A stretch of DNA of 64,000 bases from Saxidomus purpurata. Its lineage: Eukaryota; Mollusca; Bivalvia; Venerida; Veneridae. Positions 1 to 10,670 of this stretch are shown piece by piece. The stretch spans positions 3,081,357-3,145,356 of the forward strand of contig JAFMSR010000019.1 of NCBI GenBank assembly GCA_022818135.1. Reading direction: 5' to 3'. Each line of letters opens with the position of its first letter. The stretch's first letter is position 1. Made by a program: the position numbers and the translations under genes. The notes under the pieces were generated by a model that saw only the letters and a list, made by a program, of their open reading frames with translations, was not told the origin of the DNA and did not search any database.

Positions 1-2118
1 CAAGAGGTCATTGACGAAGACCAGATAGAGGAACGCACTCAGAACCCCACCCTGTCTGGTTCCCTGGAGTACTGGGAACCAACGGGAAAAATAACCATTA
101 CTGCGTACACAACTAGTCATGCCCTGATATAAGTTGTAAATGGCCTTATATATTTCAAGATTTAGACCAAATTTGAATAGTTTGACCATTAGAATGTCAT
201 GTGACACGCGGTCAAAGGCCTGCTTTACATCTAAGAAACAAGTAAAAAGTGAATTGTTGTTTTCATGAGAAAATCTCACACATTCGCGAAACATAAAATA
301 GGTCATCAAACATCCTATACCTTTACGAAATCCACATTGCAAGTCGTTAATAAAATTGTACTTATCATCTTGTTCAATACGTGACAAGAGAACAGATACA
401 TACAATTTAAGAATGACTGAGGAAAGCGTAATAGCTCTATAATTATTGGGGTTATTTTTTGGTTTATTGCCCCCTTTGTGCAATACAATGATGACTCCTT
501 GTTTCATATCGTTTGGCGTGTACGACAATCGCAACATGCCGTTAAAAAAAACAGTCAAAATCTTATGGATAATTTCTCCACCGTATTTTAGATTCTCGTA
601 ATAGCACATATCATGCCCACAAGCTTTATTTAATTTGCTTTTAGCACATGCAGCTCTTACCTCATGCTGACTAATAGGAATTATCGTAGATTGATCAATA
701 TCATTGTTAATTACCGTATTCTTTATTACGTCCAGTTCAGACATAACAGAGATATAATAAGTTTGTGAAAAATTATTAGATTCTGACGGCTTGTACAAAG
801 TTTCAAAGTAATTGCTCCATTGCGTGTTTATCTCTCTTGGTTCCCTGGATGTAACATTTTCGAAAATGAGTTCACTTCCACTAGCTGTATTAGAACTTTT
901 TCTTTTGTTATTTATTAATTTCCAAAAATATGTACTGTCAACCTCCGCATATTTATCTATTTCTGCATGTGATTTCGCTATGTATTGACTAATTTTTCTA
1001 CGATGTAGATATTTGAAGGCCTTTTTGGCCTTTTTATAATCGGAGAACTCTTGACCAAATCTTAGTGCTCCTGAATGAATCCATGACCATCTACTGACTT
1101 TACATTTTTTATTGGCTTCCTTTAAGTCTGAATCCCAGTAAGGCTTCAAAAAATCTTTAAATTTAGGTTTAGGAAAACAAACATTATTTGCTTCAGAAAT
1201 GCATTCTGTGATTTGCTTATAGTAGAAATTAATATCAGATTTTGACTTAATTTCATAATCTAACAAGGTGCTTAGAGACGGATCATTATTTAAATGGTCT
1301 TTGTATTTTTCTTTTTGGCACACTGAAACCTTTTTCCAGTTCACTACATGCACTGGATAGGACTGCGGGGGAAAGCTACAGTATTGCATATTCAGGCTAC
1401 ACACTATAGCTCTATGACTGGAAACATTTAATGCATGATCATCAAGTATTTCGCATCTACTAACAAGATCTACCTTTTCTATAGGTATAAGGATATGATC
1501 AGTCAAAGATTCTGTGCCACCGTTATAATTAACATTCGTATATTTTGCCCCCTGACACATATCTAAAGTGTTAACAGAGACGTAATTAAAGCGGTTCAGT
1601 AAAGAGCCTAAATACCGTGAGCGGCTAGATGATGATGAGATCTCTGTATTATAGTCACCCATCACAATAACAGTTCCTCTCTGACTATACATGGACACTA
1701 TATTTTCGATTTTATCAATATATTCCCTGTATAGGTTAATATTATGATTTGAACATGGTAAATATACCTGAAACACAAACAATAGATTGTTTTGCCCTAA
1801 CATAACCTCTATGCCTATGAGACGATCTTCATTATCTAACGGTAACCTTGATATGTTCTCACTGTACTTTTTATTCCAAAGCAGACACACTCCGCCTTTA
1901 CCTACTTTTCTCCGGGACATAATTGAGAGATCATGATCATAGCTTGCATAAAACTCGTACTGGCTATCTATACTATTTAAAAAATGTAGGTCACTTTCTT
2001 TCAACCAATGTTCGGAAATGCCACCAAAATCTATTGACTCTTTATGCAATATTTCACATAAATATGAAGAGCTAGACATTATGCCAGTAGCATTCCATGT
2101 ACAGAAATTCATTATCAT
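1..2118 (-). CDS. LINE ORF2, endonuclease-reverse transcriptase (cut by window edge)
   Basis: This is the second ORF of a non-LTR retrotransposon. It encodes the enzyme that nicks target DNA and copies the element RNA in place. I read the minus strand triplet by triplet from ATG 2118 to base 1 and found no stop in 706 codons. The N-terminus has the APE-type endonuclease signature FCTWNATGI, followed by a GDYNTE motif and SSHRAI near residue 230. The reverse transcriptase half shows NYRAITL, GFRKG, motif A FLDVKQAFDRVSHDIL and motif B GTRQGGVLS. The catalytic YxDD box would lie just past the window edge. The start overlaps nothing: ORF1 stops at 2123 and this ATG begins a few bases later in another frame, as in two-ORF LINEs. 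ATG 2112 is an alternative start. The clade looks CR1/Jockey-like, which is an inference. Confidence 0.93.
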   Translation of the reverse strand, partial: MIMNFCTWNATGIMSSSSYLCEILHKESIDFGGISEHWLKESDLHFLNSIDSQYEFYASYDHDLSIMSRRKVGKGGVCLLWNKKYSENISRLPLDNEDRLIGIEVMLGQNNLLFVFQVYLPCSNHNINLYREYIDKIENIVSMYSQRGTVIVMGDYNTEISSSSSRSRYLGSLLNRFNYVSVNTLDMCQGAKYTNVNYNGGTESLTDHILIPIEKVDLVSRCEILDDHALNVSSHRAIVCSLNMQYCSFPPQSYPVHVVNWKKVSVCQKEKYKDHLNNDPSLSTLLDYEIKSKSDINFYYKQITECISEANNVCFPKPKFKDFLKPYWDSDLKEANKKCKVSRWSWIHSGALRFGQEFSDYKKAKKAFKYLHRRKISQYIAKSHAEIDKYAEVDSTYFWKLINNKRKSSNTASGSELIFENVTSREPREINTQWSNYFETLYKPSESNNFSQTYYISVMSELDVIKNTVINNDIDQSTIIPISQHEVRAACAKSKLNKACGHDMCYYENLKYGGEIIHKILTVFFNGMLRLSYTPNDMKQGVIIVLHKGGNKPKNNPNNYRAITLSSVILKLYVSVLLSRIEQDDKYNFINDLQCGFRKGIGCLMTYFMFRECVRFSHENNNSLFTCFLDVKQAFDRVSHDILMVKLFKFGLNLEIYKAIYNLYQGMTSCVRSNGYFSRWFPVLQGTRQGGVLSAFLYLVFVNDLL

Positions 2119-2122
2119 ACTA

Positions 2123-4462
2123 TTAATCGACATCACAATCAAGTACACTATACCCATTACTTGACTCAAAATTGTATTCCGAGTAGTCAAAGCTGTCCCT
2201 TCGACCATGTGAACTGTCACGTGTGTGACCATTTGTATTATACCCCCTTTCTAGTTGATTGCGCGACAACCATGGCCTGCATGTAACATGACGGGGCCAG
2301 AAGTATGGATCTAATAACAGGTCAGCATTTTCCGTAATGTTTAATCTTATAACAACTTGACTATGCTTTCGATTTCGAAAAATCGTGACTTTGGATACTT
2401 TGGGGCCCCTTTTTGTTACATATGAAGCAATTTTTGCTTCAGTAATCGTAGGCTTGAATCCCCCTAGATAAAATCGTTCAGCTCGACTTCGAACATGCGA
2501 TAAAAAATCTGCGTCAGACTCTATTTCATCGCATGATGCGCTATTTAAGTGCGAGTATGATTCGTCACACGATTTTCTATCCGATACCCTTACAGGAATT
2601 CTGTTTTGTGGATATTTATTATTTGGATACTGGTGTGCCTGATCAGTATACGTTCTGTCTGACACCCTTACCGGAATTCTATTTTGTGATTTTCTGTATG
2701 AATTTCGTACCTTTGGATGTGAAGGTGTCCCAATCTCAGATATAATTCTAGCTAAGGACATGTTCCTAGTTGGGCTTGAGTAGACAACTTCACTATATGA
2801 ACGTTCTTGTGTGGGTTCAACATATGTCATTTGGCGTACATCATTAGATTGGGCTGAATGAACAACAGGAATTGGAACGTTACCAAAGAAGTTGTCATTT
2901 TCTACAACCTTTTCTTGTCCCAATAACTGAATAAATGACTGCTGCACATGAGGATCAATGACCTTTTGAAAACAGGAAGTGGCAGTTTGTTCCGGTATAA
3001 AAGTACTAGAGTTCGGGTTGCCAGATATTATAGGAGCTACATGCGCATATGCTGTATTCTCGGAAACACTACCGATATAACTTGAATCATGTGATTCTGC
3101 CACGGGCAGAGTGTCAGGAGCGCTGCTCCCAGTATAACCAGGACCATGTGATGTTGTCACGGATAACTGATCAGGGGCAGTACTGCCTGCATGACCAGAA
3201 TCCTGTGACGCAATCACGGATAAACTATCAGCGGCGATACTTGCTGTATAAACAGGATCACGTGACACTGTCACGGACAAATTGTCAGGGGTGGAACTGC
3301 CTGTAATGTCAGGAGTGTGTGACTCTGCCAGGAACAAATTGGCAGGGTCGCTGTTTACCGTATATTCTGAATTGCATGGCATCGAAATAGACGGATTATC
3401 TCTGTTTAGTGTTTGCCTTAATTGCCCAGGCTTACAACCTTCTCTGACTGAATTAGTCATTTCTAGCAACTGACTTTGTAAAGATTCAAAGTTTTTCATT
3501 TTGCTCAAGAGATCAAGTTTGATTTCTTTCAAGCTATCGGACACATTGAATTTAACAATTTCAGTCTTGATAATATTACACCCTGAAATAAACTTATCAT
3601 GAAAGCTTGTAATATCTTGACTTAATGTTTGGACAGACATTTTAAGAGCACATATTTCTTTTGTTCGTAAATTTTCCACCGCAATTTGCCTTTGCTTCAT
3701 TAACAACATATCTGACTGAAAAGTTCCAATTTTACCTAGGAGAATATCTAGTTCTTGTCTACATGAGCATGTAGAATTATTGTTTCTTAGGTTCCTGGCT
3801 TGAGTGGACACTGATTTGGATCTCTGGCGTGATTTTCTGGAACTCACAATGTCTTTGAGACTTGTATAGTTTTCATCTCCTTCTGTTACAGATAGGATAG
3901 TGTGTATATCCCTTGTTAACTTCAACGAGACTAAATCCCCGCCTCTAGTATGGACCCTTCGTTTTAATTCAGAGTTATCATCGTATGGACAATCAGCATT
4001 CGCACATACAGTTTCAAATAAGAAAAGTCTAACTCTCTCTAGTTCTGTCTCACAATTGAAATAGTCAGTAATGACTTGATTAGTGAAAAGTTTTAACGGT
4101 AGTGCATGGTAATGTTTTGCAAGACATTGGTATTCAAGCACTTCTGCATTAGAGTCATTGTTACCATGGTAACCAATATCTGTCGCAGTATTACAAGCAC
4201 CAGGACGACTGTAGTCACCACCATGATTAGAGTCGCAAATGTCAACACTGCAATTAGCAATATTTGCTGCTCCTGAATTCTGAGAGGTTACATACCCAGT
4301 CGGTGTGACACGGTTAATGCCATATATCATAGGTGAGATTTCACTGACAAAATCACAAGTTTCTCCGGGTTCTGCGTCACGGGTCACGGAAATAGGAACC
4401 TTGACGTATGTATTGTCTGACAAGGTAACGGGTTCTAATTCCGTTAAATCGGTATAATCCAT
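2123..4462 (-). CDS. LINE ORF1, gag-like RNA-binding protein, 779 aa
   Basis: This is the first ORF of the same retrotransposon, complete and without internal stops. Proteins of this kind coat the element RNA. Residues about 230-345 look like a coiled coil after a short Cys pair (CSC). Residues about 364-466 are five imperfect 19-aa repeats. A ten-residue NRIPVRVSDR motif occurs twice at about 630-665. Residues about 685-750 (RFYLGGFKP ... VVIRLNI ... PYFWPRHVTCRPW) resemble the C-terminal RRM-like nucleic-acid-binding module of invertebrate CR1/Jockey-type ORF1 proteins. Two consecutive stops (TAA, TAG) end it a few bases before ORF2, so ORF2 is probably translated by reinitiation. I chose ATG 4462 because the frame is open from there. 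The family assignment rests on motif memory, not on a search. Confidence 0.85.
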   Translation of the reverse strand: MDYTDLTELEPVTLSDNTYVKVPISVTRDAEPGETCDFVSEISPMIYGINRVTPTGYVTSQNSGAANIANCSVDICDSNHGGDYSRPGACNTATDIGYHGNNDSNAEVLEYQCLAKHYHALPLKLFTNQVITDYFNCETELERVRLFLFETVCANADCPYDDNSELKRRVHTRGGDLVSLKLTRDIHTILSVTEGDENYTSLKDIVSSRKSRQRSKSVSTQARNLRNNNSTCSCRQELDILLGKIGTFQSDMLLMKQRQIAVENLRTKEICALKMSVQTLSQDITSFHDKFISGCNIIKTEIVKFNVSDSLKEIKLDLLSKMKNFESLQSQLLEMTNSVREGCKPGQLRQTLNRDNPSISMPCNSEYTVNSDPANLFLAESHTPDITGSSTPDNLSVTVSRDPVYTASIAADSLSVIASQDSGHAGSTAPDQLSVTTSHGPGYTGSSAPDTLPVAESHDSSYIGSVSENTAYAHVAPIISGNPNSSTFIPEQTATSCFQKVIDPHVQQSFIQLLGQEKVVENDNFFGNVPIPVVHSAQSNDVRQMTYVEPTQERSYSEVVYSSPTRNMSLARIISEIGTPSHPKVRNSYRKSQNRIPVRVSDRTYTDQAHQYPNNKYPQNRIPVRVSDRKSCDESYSHLNSASCDEIESDADFLSHVRSRAERFYLGGFKPTITEAKIASYVTKRGPKVSKVTIFRNRKHSQVVIRLNITENADLLLDPYFWPRHVTCRPWLSRNQLERGYNTNGHTRDSSHGRRDSFDYSEYNFESSNGYSVLDCDVD
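3065..3373 (-). repeat. 57-bp coding tandem repeat inside LINE ORF1
   Basis: Five imperfect 57-bp units encode 19-aa repeats with the pattern S-x-D-x-x-Y/H-T-G-S-x-A-P-D-x-L-S-V. The clearest units begin at residues 381, 400, 419 and 438. All indels keep frame, so the array is part of the ORF1 protein. It is rich in Ser, Thr, Pro and Asp and is probably a disordered linker. Confidence 0.85.
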
Positions 4463-4964
4463 CGTCTCCGGAAAAGTACAACAATAAGGCAGTGTAAAGA
4501 TATATCACAGGAGCACAATTACATGCACTTCAGTTTTACATGGTGAGCACTTTTAACCACCATATAGTATTGCCCCTAGGGGCTTTGTTCAAGTTTGAAG
4601 ATATTATATGAGACAAAGAAAACAGAGTTCAGGTGTCTGTTTTCAATCTTTTTACAATGTTTTTTTACATATAAATTCCATTTATCAATTATACATCACT
4701 TTTCCAATACATCCATCATAAAATATTTACATTTAATCCATTGCAAATAGCCAAAAAACGTAAAAAACTGAGAGCGAAGTTGAATACGTCTCTCTTATTA
4801 CGCGCATGCGCACAGTAAACCGAAAGTAGCATAACGTGATGTACGGCATTTACAAAAACGCATGCATGTCTGTCAAATGTGTAACAAATATGCCGGCTGT
4901 GTAAGGATATAGGATTAGGAGTTACACAATCATGATGTTTTGAAATTGAATAAAAGTTGATTAC
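4463..4964. other. LINE 5' flank merging into intron of TRIM copy A
   Basis: No gene is seen. About 100 bp next to ORF1 is probably the LINE 5' UTR. Bases about 4890-4964 resemble the start of the introns of TRIM copies B and C (a TATAGGAT motif, then GAGTTACACAATCATGATG). Homology is lost below about 4890. The exact LINE 5' end and its target-site duplication cannot be placed because the 3' end is outside the window. Confidence 0.5.
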
Positions 4965-5314
4965 CTGTGTTTGATGGTGACACATGCCTCGCAGCATACT
5001 TCATCATGATCTTGACAAAACCTGTCTAAAACCTTCCCATGATGGAGAGGGCATCGTTTTGTTGGTTTTTCGGCCTCTGCTGAACCGATATCGGTTTGAG
5101 AGTCAACCTCCCTTTTATCCACAATTTTATGTGAGCGTAACGCTGGAAATTTTTTGTGATCCTGCAGACACTGGCCACAAAAGTATATCCCACAGTCTAC
5201 ACAAAACTTTTTCCCTTCTTTTACACTTCCAGTTTCCTTACACGTTGAACAACAATCGTCATGGATTTCTTTAAGATCCTCTTTTGAATTACCGTTGTTT
5301 TTACTGGCAGCCAT
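4965..5314 (-). CDS. TRIM-like copy A, exon 1 (two B-boxes), second exon missing here
   Basis: This is a paralogue of exon 1 of the two complete genes at 18052-18398 and 23347-23693. It encodes 116 codons plus two bases: a divergent N-terminus, B-box 1 (C-x2-C, FC-x2-C, FC-x2-C, QDH) and B-box 2 (RCPLHH, RFCQDH, CCEAC, KHR). There is no RING finger in front. The exon ends in a good donor (CACAG|GTAATC) in the same phase as the paralogues. No exon encoding the coiled coil and propeller is found between 4964 and 1, where the LINE occupies 1-4462. The gene is therefore either split by the LINE with exon 2 beyond the window, or an exon-1-only remnant. The open frame and intact donor argue against long decay. 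Confidence 0.8.
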
Positions 5315-5697
5315 TATGCGCCTTCTTTACTTACAAATGTTTGCACTAATTTTACTTCCTAGTTTCTTGTTTTCTGAAAATTGTCATCGGCGTGTTTACT
5401 CAAGCATTAATTTCGCCTGATCCGATTACAAAACTGTGTATTGTATATAAGGTCATTCATTTAAAATAATGGGTTTATTTCAACCTACGGTTTTCATTTC
5501 CATATATATCGATAGGTGTCAGAATTTAAAATGATGTTAAACTGTAAACTAATAATTAGTATATACATGAGAAGCTGCAGTTTTTTAATAAGATAAATGT
5601 GAAAAGGTATTACAAAATGTACTTTGTATAAAGAATACTGTAAAACGAAACTTTTTTTTAAACAAGAAACAGTAAGCTATAATAAAATGCTTGATAG
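5315..5697. other. Upstream region of TRIM copy A
   Basis: AT-rich sequence before the start of copy A, presumably 5' UTR and promoter. I see no clear TATA box or other site. It runs into the minisatellite. Confidence 0.4.
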
Positions 5698-6620
5698 TTA
5701 TAAGGTAATGTATATACATTGTACATAACAGTTTATAGGGTAAAGGGTGGTGATGTATAAACATTGTACAGATTAGCTTATAAGGTAAGGGGTAATGATG
5801 TATATACATTATACACACTAGCTTATAAGGTAAGTAGTGGTGATGTATATACATTGCACATTCTAGTTTATAAGGTTAGAAATGATGATGTTTATACATT
5901 TTACATAATAGTTTATACAGTGAAGAAGTGATGATGTATATACATTTTTTGTAGATTGTACAAACTGGTTTATAAGGTAAACTAATTGTGATATACAAAT
6001 GTATATACATTGTACATAATAGTATTAACGGTAAAGTAGTGGTGATGTATATACATTGTACATAATAGTATTTACGGTAAAGTAGTGGTGATGTATATAC
6101 ATTGTACATAATAGTTTTAACGGTAAAGTAGTGGTGATGTATATACATTGTACATAATAGTTTTAACGGTAAAGTAGTGGTGATGTATATACATTGTACA
6201 TAATAGTATTTACGGTAAAGTAGTGGTGATGTATATACATTGTACATAATAGTTTTAACGGTAAAGTAGTGGTGATGTATATACATTGTACATAATAGTA
6301 TTTACGGTAAAGTAGTCATGATGTATATACATTGTACATAATAGTATTTACGGTAAAGTAGTGGTGATGTATATACATTGTACATAATAGTATTAACGGT
6401 AAAGTAGTGGTGATGTATATACATTGTACATGTAAAAGCATTTACGGTAAAGTAGTGATGATTTATATACATTGTACATACTGGTTTATAAGGTAAATTA
6501 ATGGTGATATACAAATGTATATACATTGTACATAATAGTATTAACGGTAAAGTAGTGGTGATGTATATACATTGTACATGTAATAGCATTTACGGTAAAG
6601 TAGTGGTGATTTATATAATA
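5698..6620. repeat. 46-bp minisatellite, block 1
   Basis: About 20 head-to-tail units of 46 bp. Each unit carries the perfect palindrome ATGTATATACAT followed by TGTACA, then a variable ATAATAGTATTTACGG segment. The first 300 bp holds more divergent units. A longer 54-bp variant with an extra ATACAAAT appears near 5985 and 6510. Units are not a multiple of three, but low stop density on the minus strand gives spurious open frames of Tyr/His/Thr repeats, which I do not call genes. Confidence 0.95.
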
Positions 6621-6622
6621 TA

Positions 6623-6735
6623 GGTTATTGAACTTATATGGCGATATATTACTTGGAACGAGTTGATTTGGCCCGAGTTGATTTGGCCAAATCAACAAGT
6701 TCCAAGTAATCTTTCGCCATACAAGTTCAATAACC
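6623..6735. repeat. Foldback hairpin, 37-bp arms
   Basis: Arms 6623-6659 and 6699-6735 are reverse complements with about four mismatches. The 39-bp loop contains a perfect 20-bp palindrome (6677-6696, GTTGATTTGGCC core). It lies at the left end of the 846-bp insertion. Confidence 0.9.
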
Positions 6736-6839
6736 TTTTTATTATATACTTGCATATTGAATATGAACAAAATGATATTCTTTAAGCAAAAAACAATAAA
6801 TGAATCTTGAAATTTCTCAGACAACTAGCGTACTAATTT

Positions 6840-6875
6840 ACGCAATAAAGAAAATGTACATTTTCTTTATTGCGT
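6840..6875. repeat. Perfect 36-bp palindrome
   Basis: Each half is 18 bp, meeting at a central TGTACA, with no mismatch and no spacer. It can extrude as a cruciform. Confidence 0.95.
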
Positions 6876-7466
6876 TATAATAGACTAGATTCAATATTGT
6901 TGTTTATACGTGACGTAATTTATTAGGAGACACGTTGACGCCAGTTATACGGTAAGAAATTTCAGTTGCCGTCCGCCATCTTGTTTTGAAAAACGCAAGA
7001 ATTTTCCTACGGATGCAGGTTTGTACTTTGAAATGTGAATAAATCAACTTGATATAAGTTCCTAAAAATGTTTTCTCTTTCTTATGACTACATGCAAAAC
7101 ATCATTGTTTTTCTTTATCAATACTAGGCTGATATACGTACCAGTAACTTTCGTAACCAGAACTGGTATTGCTTGCCCTAAACAATTCGAACCATTTAAA
7201 AAATGAAACACTTTTACGACTACTTGTAAATGATTAAAGTTTCTTTTTTATTGTAAGACCGTAGCTTATTTAATTGTAAAAGACTGTCGAACTTCGACAT
7301 AGAAACCTCATTAAAACGATGTTTGCAAACAAATAAAATAGTCCGTAACGCTAATCCCTAGGACCGCCCTCCCTTGCCAACGTTCAGTATCATTCCTTAC
7401 CAACGTGCAGTACCGTAGAATACTGAACGAACTCTCTAAGGTAAAGTGAACGGGGCAATATGAAAG

Positions 7467-9015
7467 TATATAATAAATTGTACATACTGGTTCATAAGGA
7501 AAATTAATGGTGATATACAAATGTATATTCATTGTACATAATAGTATTTACGGTAAAGTAGTGGTGATGTATATACATTGTACATAATAGTATTTACGGT
7601 AAAGTAGTGGTGATGTATATACATTGTACATAATAGTATTTAGGGTAAAGTAGTGGTGATGTATATACATTGTACATAATAGTTTTAACGGTAAAGTAGT
7701 GGTGATGTATATACATTGTACATAATAGTATTTACGGTAAAGTAGTGGTGATGTATATACATTGTACATAATAGTATTTACGGTAAAGTAGTGGTGATGT
7801 ATATACATTGTACATAATAGTTTTAACGGTAAAGTAGTGGTGATGTATATACATTGTACATAATAGTATTTACGGTAAAGTAGTGGTGATGTATATACAT
7901 TGTACATAATAGTATTTACGGTAAAGTAGTGGTGATGAAAAAACATTGTACATAATAGTATTTACGGTAAAGTAGTGGTGATGTATATACATTGTACATA
8001 ATAGTATTAACGGTAAAGTAGTGGTGATGTATGTACATTGTGCATGTAATAGCATTTACGGTAAAGTAGTGGTGATTTATTTACATTGTACATACTGGTT
8101 TATAAGGTAAATTAATGGTGATATACAAATGTATATACATTGTACATAATAGTATTTATGGTAAAGTAGTGGTGATGTATATACATTGTACATACTAGTA
8201 TTTGCGGTAAAGTAGTGGTGATGTATATTCATTGTACATACTAGTATTTACGGTAAAGTAGTGGTGATGTATATACATTGTACATAATAGTATTAACGGT
8301 AAAGTATTGGTGATGTATATACATTGTACATAATAGTATTTATGGTAAAGTAGTGGTGATGTATATACATTGTACATACTAGTATTTGCGATAATGTAGT
8401 GGTGATGTATATACATTGTACATACTAGTATTTACGGTAAAGTAGTGGTGATGTATATACATTGTACATAATAGTATTTACGATAAAGTAGTGGTGATGT
8501 ATATACATTGTACATAATAGTATTAACGGTGAAGTAGTGGTAATTTATATACATTGTACATACTGGTTTATAAGGTAAATTAATGGAGATATACAAATGT
8601 ATATACATTGTACATACTAGTATTTGCGATACAGTAGTGGTGATGTATATACATTGTACATAATAGTATTTACGGTAAAGTAGTGGTGATGTATATACAT
8701 TGTACATAATAGTATTTACGGTAAAGTAGTGGTGATTTATATACATTGTACATACTGGTTTATAAGGTTTATTAATGGTGATATACAAATGTATATACAT
8801 TGTACATTATAGTATTAACGGTAAAGTAGTGGTGATGTATATTCATTGTACATAATAGTATTTACGGTAAAGTAGTGGTGATGTATATTCATTGTACATA
8901 ATAGTATTTACGGTAAAGTAGTGGTAATTTATATACATTGTACATTCTAGTTTGTAAGGTAAAGTAGTGATGATGTATGTACACAATAGTTTATAAGGTA
9001 AATTAGTGGTGTTGT
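7467..9015. repeat. 46-bp minisatellite, block 2
   Basis: About 33 further units of the same 46-bp repeat. The 54-bp variant with the flanking CTGGTTTATAAGG segment recurs at about 7490, 8097, 8563 and 8758, so several ordinary units alternate with one variant: a higher-order arrangement. Many neighbouring units are identical, a sign of recent expansion. Confidence 0.95.
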
Positions 9016-10460
9016 ACTAGTTCATTTAACTAGCAAAGAGTACCTGCCTTCAATTTAATTGTGTAAAAGCAGCAACATGTTATAGTTCAACAGCTCCAAA
9101 ATCTTTTTGACAGACGAAATAATCTTAAAATTTAAATACATGTAAGTAGATTGTTCAAAGGTTGTTTGCAGATAGACATACAGTAGTGCAGATTAAAATG
9201 ATCTTGTATACCTGATGTCTGCAGAAAACGTGTTAAATACATATGTTCCGATGTGACTAAGTGACATCTGTCACGAACAGGTAAAATGGAAACACATTTG
9301 TCGAACGAATATTGAATTTAAATATGATCGTAGCTGGAAACAAAGGCTTGCTTCAATTAATGAATTTGGGATATTTAGGGCGCTACACATCAATATAATA
9401 TACGCTAGACAGCCCAAAACTATCAGGGTTACATATAAAATGTGCCGTCTAAATGCTCAGCTTCACTCAGTTAACCTTTAAACATGTTTGCGGTATATGT
9501 GGCTTATCGAAAAACGTCATAATGAAACATATATTTGTATAATTGCAGAATGTAAAGGATTCTCCAATCATATAATTTCATTCCTTAACTAATAAATTCC
9601 ATAATGCTTTATCGAGCCTTATACGAGTAGCATGAACAACTCTTTCGAAACTTATTGAAGCCGACTATACCAAGTAATGTCCCTTGTAATACCAACCTGG
9701 ACGTTATATGCAAATTACATGTACTGAGTGTATCTACCAAGTCGTAACTCTGTATGACCGATTAAGGTCAGATACTCCTATTGTTTTCCCCATTGACTTA
9801 CATTATAACTCTAGTCAAAAGGGGACCCTGTATCATACCCACCTATAGGGTGTTGACTAATGAAATTACATTTTTCGAACAGATTAGTCTCTTAGGCACC
9901 AGAAAATGCTGTTTTTATATGGGGTTGACCAACCCAGTTTTTTACAATTTGGCAAGGGAGACAACCACCCCACTCAGTCAGGTGAGATTTAGGGGTCTAA
10001 ACCGCATGTGTACACCTTCTATTCATATGGCGATTTCAGTGTTATTTATTATGATAACCAGTCCTAAAATATTCATTCGCGTGCAGAAGACATTGCATTT
10101 TATTTTTCAAATGAGTTTTTTGCATTTGTAAACACAACATTTTCTACCAATCAGGTAATGTCTCATTTAATCTTACGGTTTTCCCTGTACTTTTTTTAGC
10201 CAATCCCTGATCCGGACTGCAATAGGATCATTTGACCTTAAGCTGAAACCAACACGGCCATGTTGTGCCGATTCTACACTCAAATCTACGTAAATGTATC
10301 GGTATCAACCTGAAAAATGTGTTTCGTATTTCGTAAAGGTAGTTTTTTCCTGAATGACGGGGATGTGATTTAAATGTGAAATTAAGAAAACAAACTCTTC
10401 CATTGAAAAGGATTTTCTTCGTGATATTTCAATACACCCAATTATAAATATACACAAGAA
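9016..10460. other. Intergenic, no gene seen
   Basis: AT-rich DNA. A 116-codon open frame at 9781-10131 has no recognisable domain and no coding-like composition, so I leave it uncalled. Confidence 0.5.
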
Positions 10461-10670
10461 AAACTGTGATACAAAGTATCACAGCGGGCCCACAAACAAA
10501 ACTGGCATTTAAATATTTTGGAAATAGGTGATGGTTGATGTTGAGGCATGGCCCCAAAAGAACTCAAGGAAACCAATTCTTGTTGAACATGCAAAACCTG
10601 ACACGACACCACATCTAGTATCGAAACCTTGATGTTATCGTATAATATTTATACAGTATGTCCTCTATAG
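10461..10670. repeat. Duplicated block 1, copy near TRIM A
   Basis: About 210 bp closely matches 18593-18815, including GATACAAAGTATCACAGCGG, a GGTGATGGTTGATGTTGAG segment and CAAGGAAACCAATTCT. In the other copy it lies about 200 bp upstream of TRIM copy B. Together with block 2 it marks a segmental duplication. Confidence 0.85.

Larger units (their letters stand above)
6621..7466. mobile_element. 846-bp insertion inside the minisatellite
   Basis: Non-repeat DNA interrupts the 46-bp array in the middle of a unit. The 9-mer TATATAATA stands directly on both sides (6612-6620 and 7467-7475), and removing one copy plus the insert restores a near-normal unit. That is what a target-site duplication looks like. 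No protein, clear terminal inverted repeats or poly-A tail is seen, so the class is unknown. The insert carries a 37-bp-arm hairpin, a 36-bp palindrome and a smaller inverted repeat near 7380-7428. Confidence 0.7.

Noticed and set aside
3049..3473. Plus-strand frames within 3049-3473
   Set aside because: Shadows of the LINE ORF1 repeat on the opposite strand.
5585..8800. Long minus-strand frames of Tyr/His/Thr-rich repeats across the minisatellite
   Set aside because: They arise from the 46-bp unit having few stops; the protein pattern shifts frame every unit and has no start, domain or flanking gene structure.
9781..10131. 116-codon plus-strand frame
   Set aside because: No recognisable domain, no splice context, and composition like the surrounding non-coding DNA.
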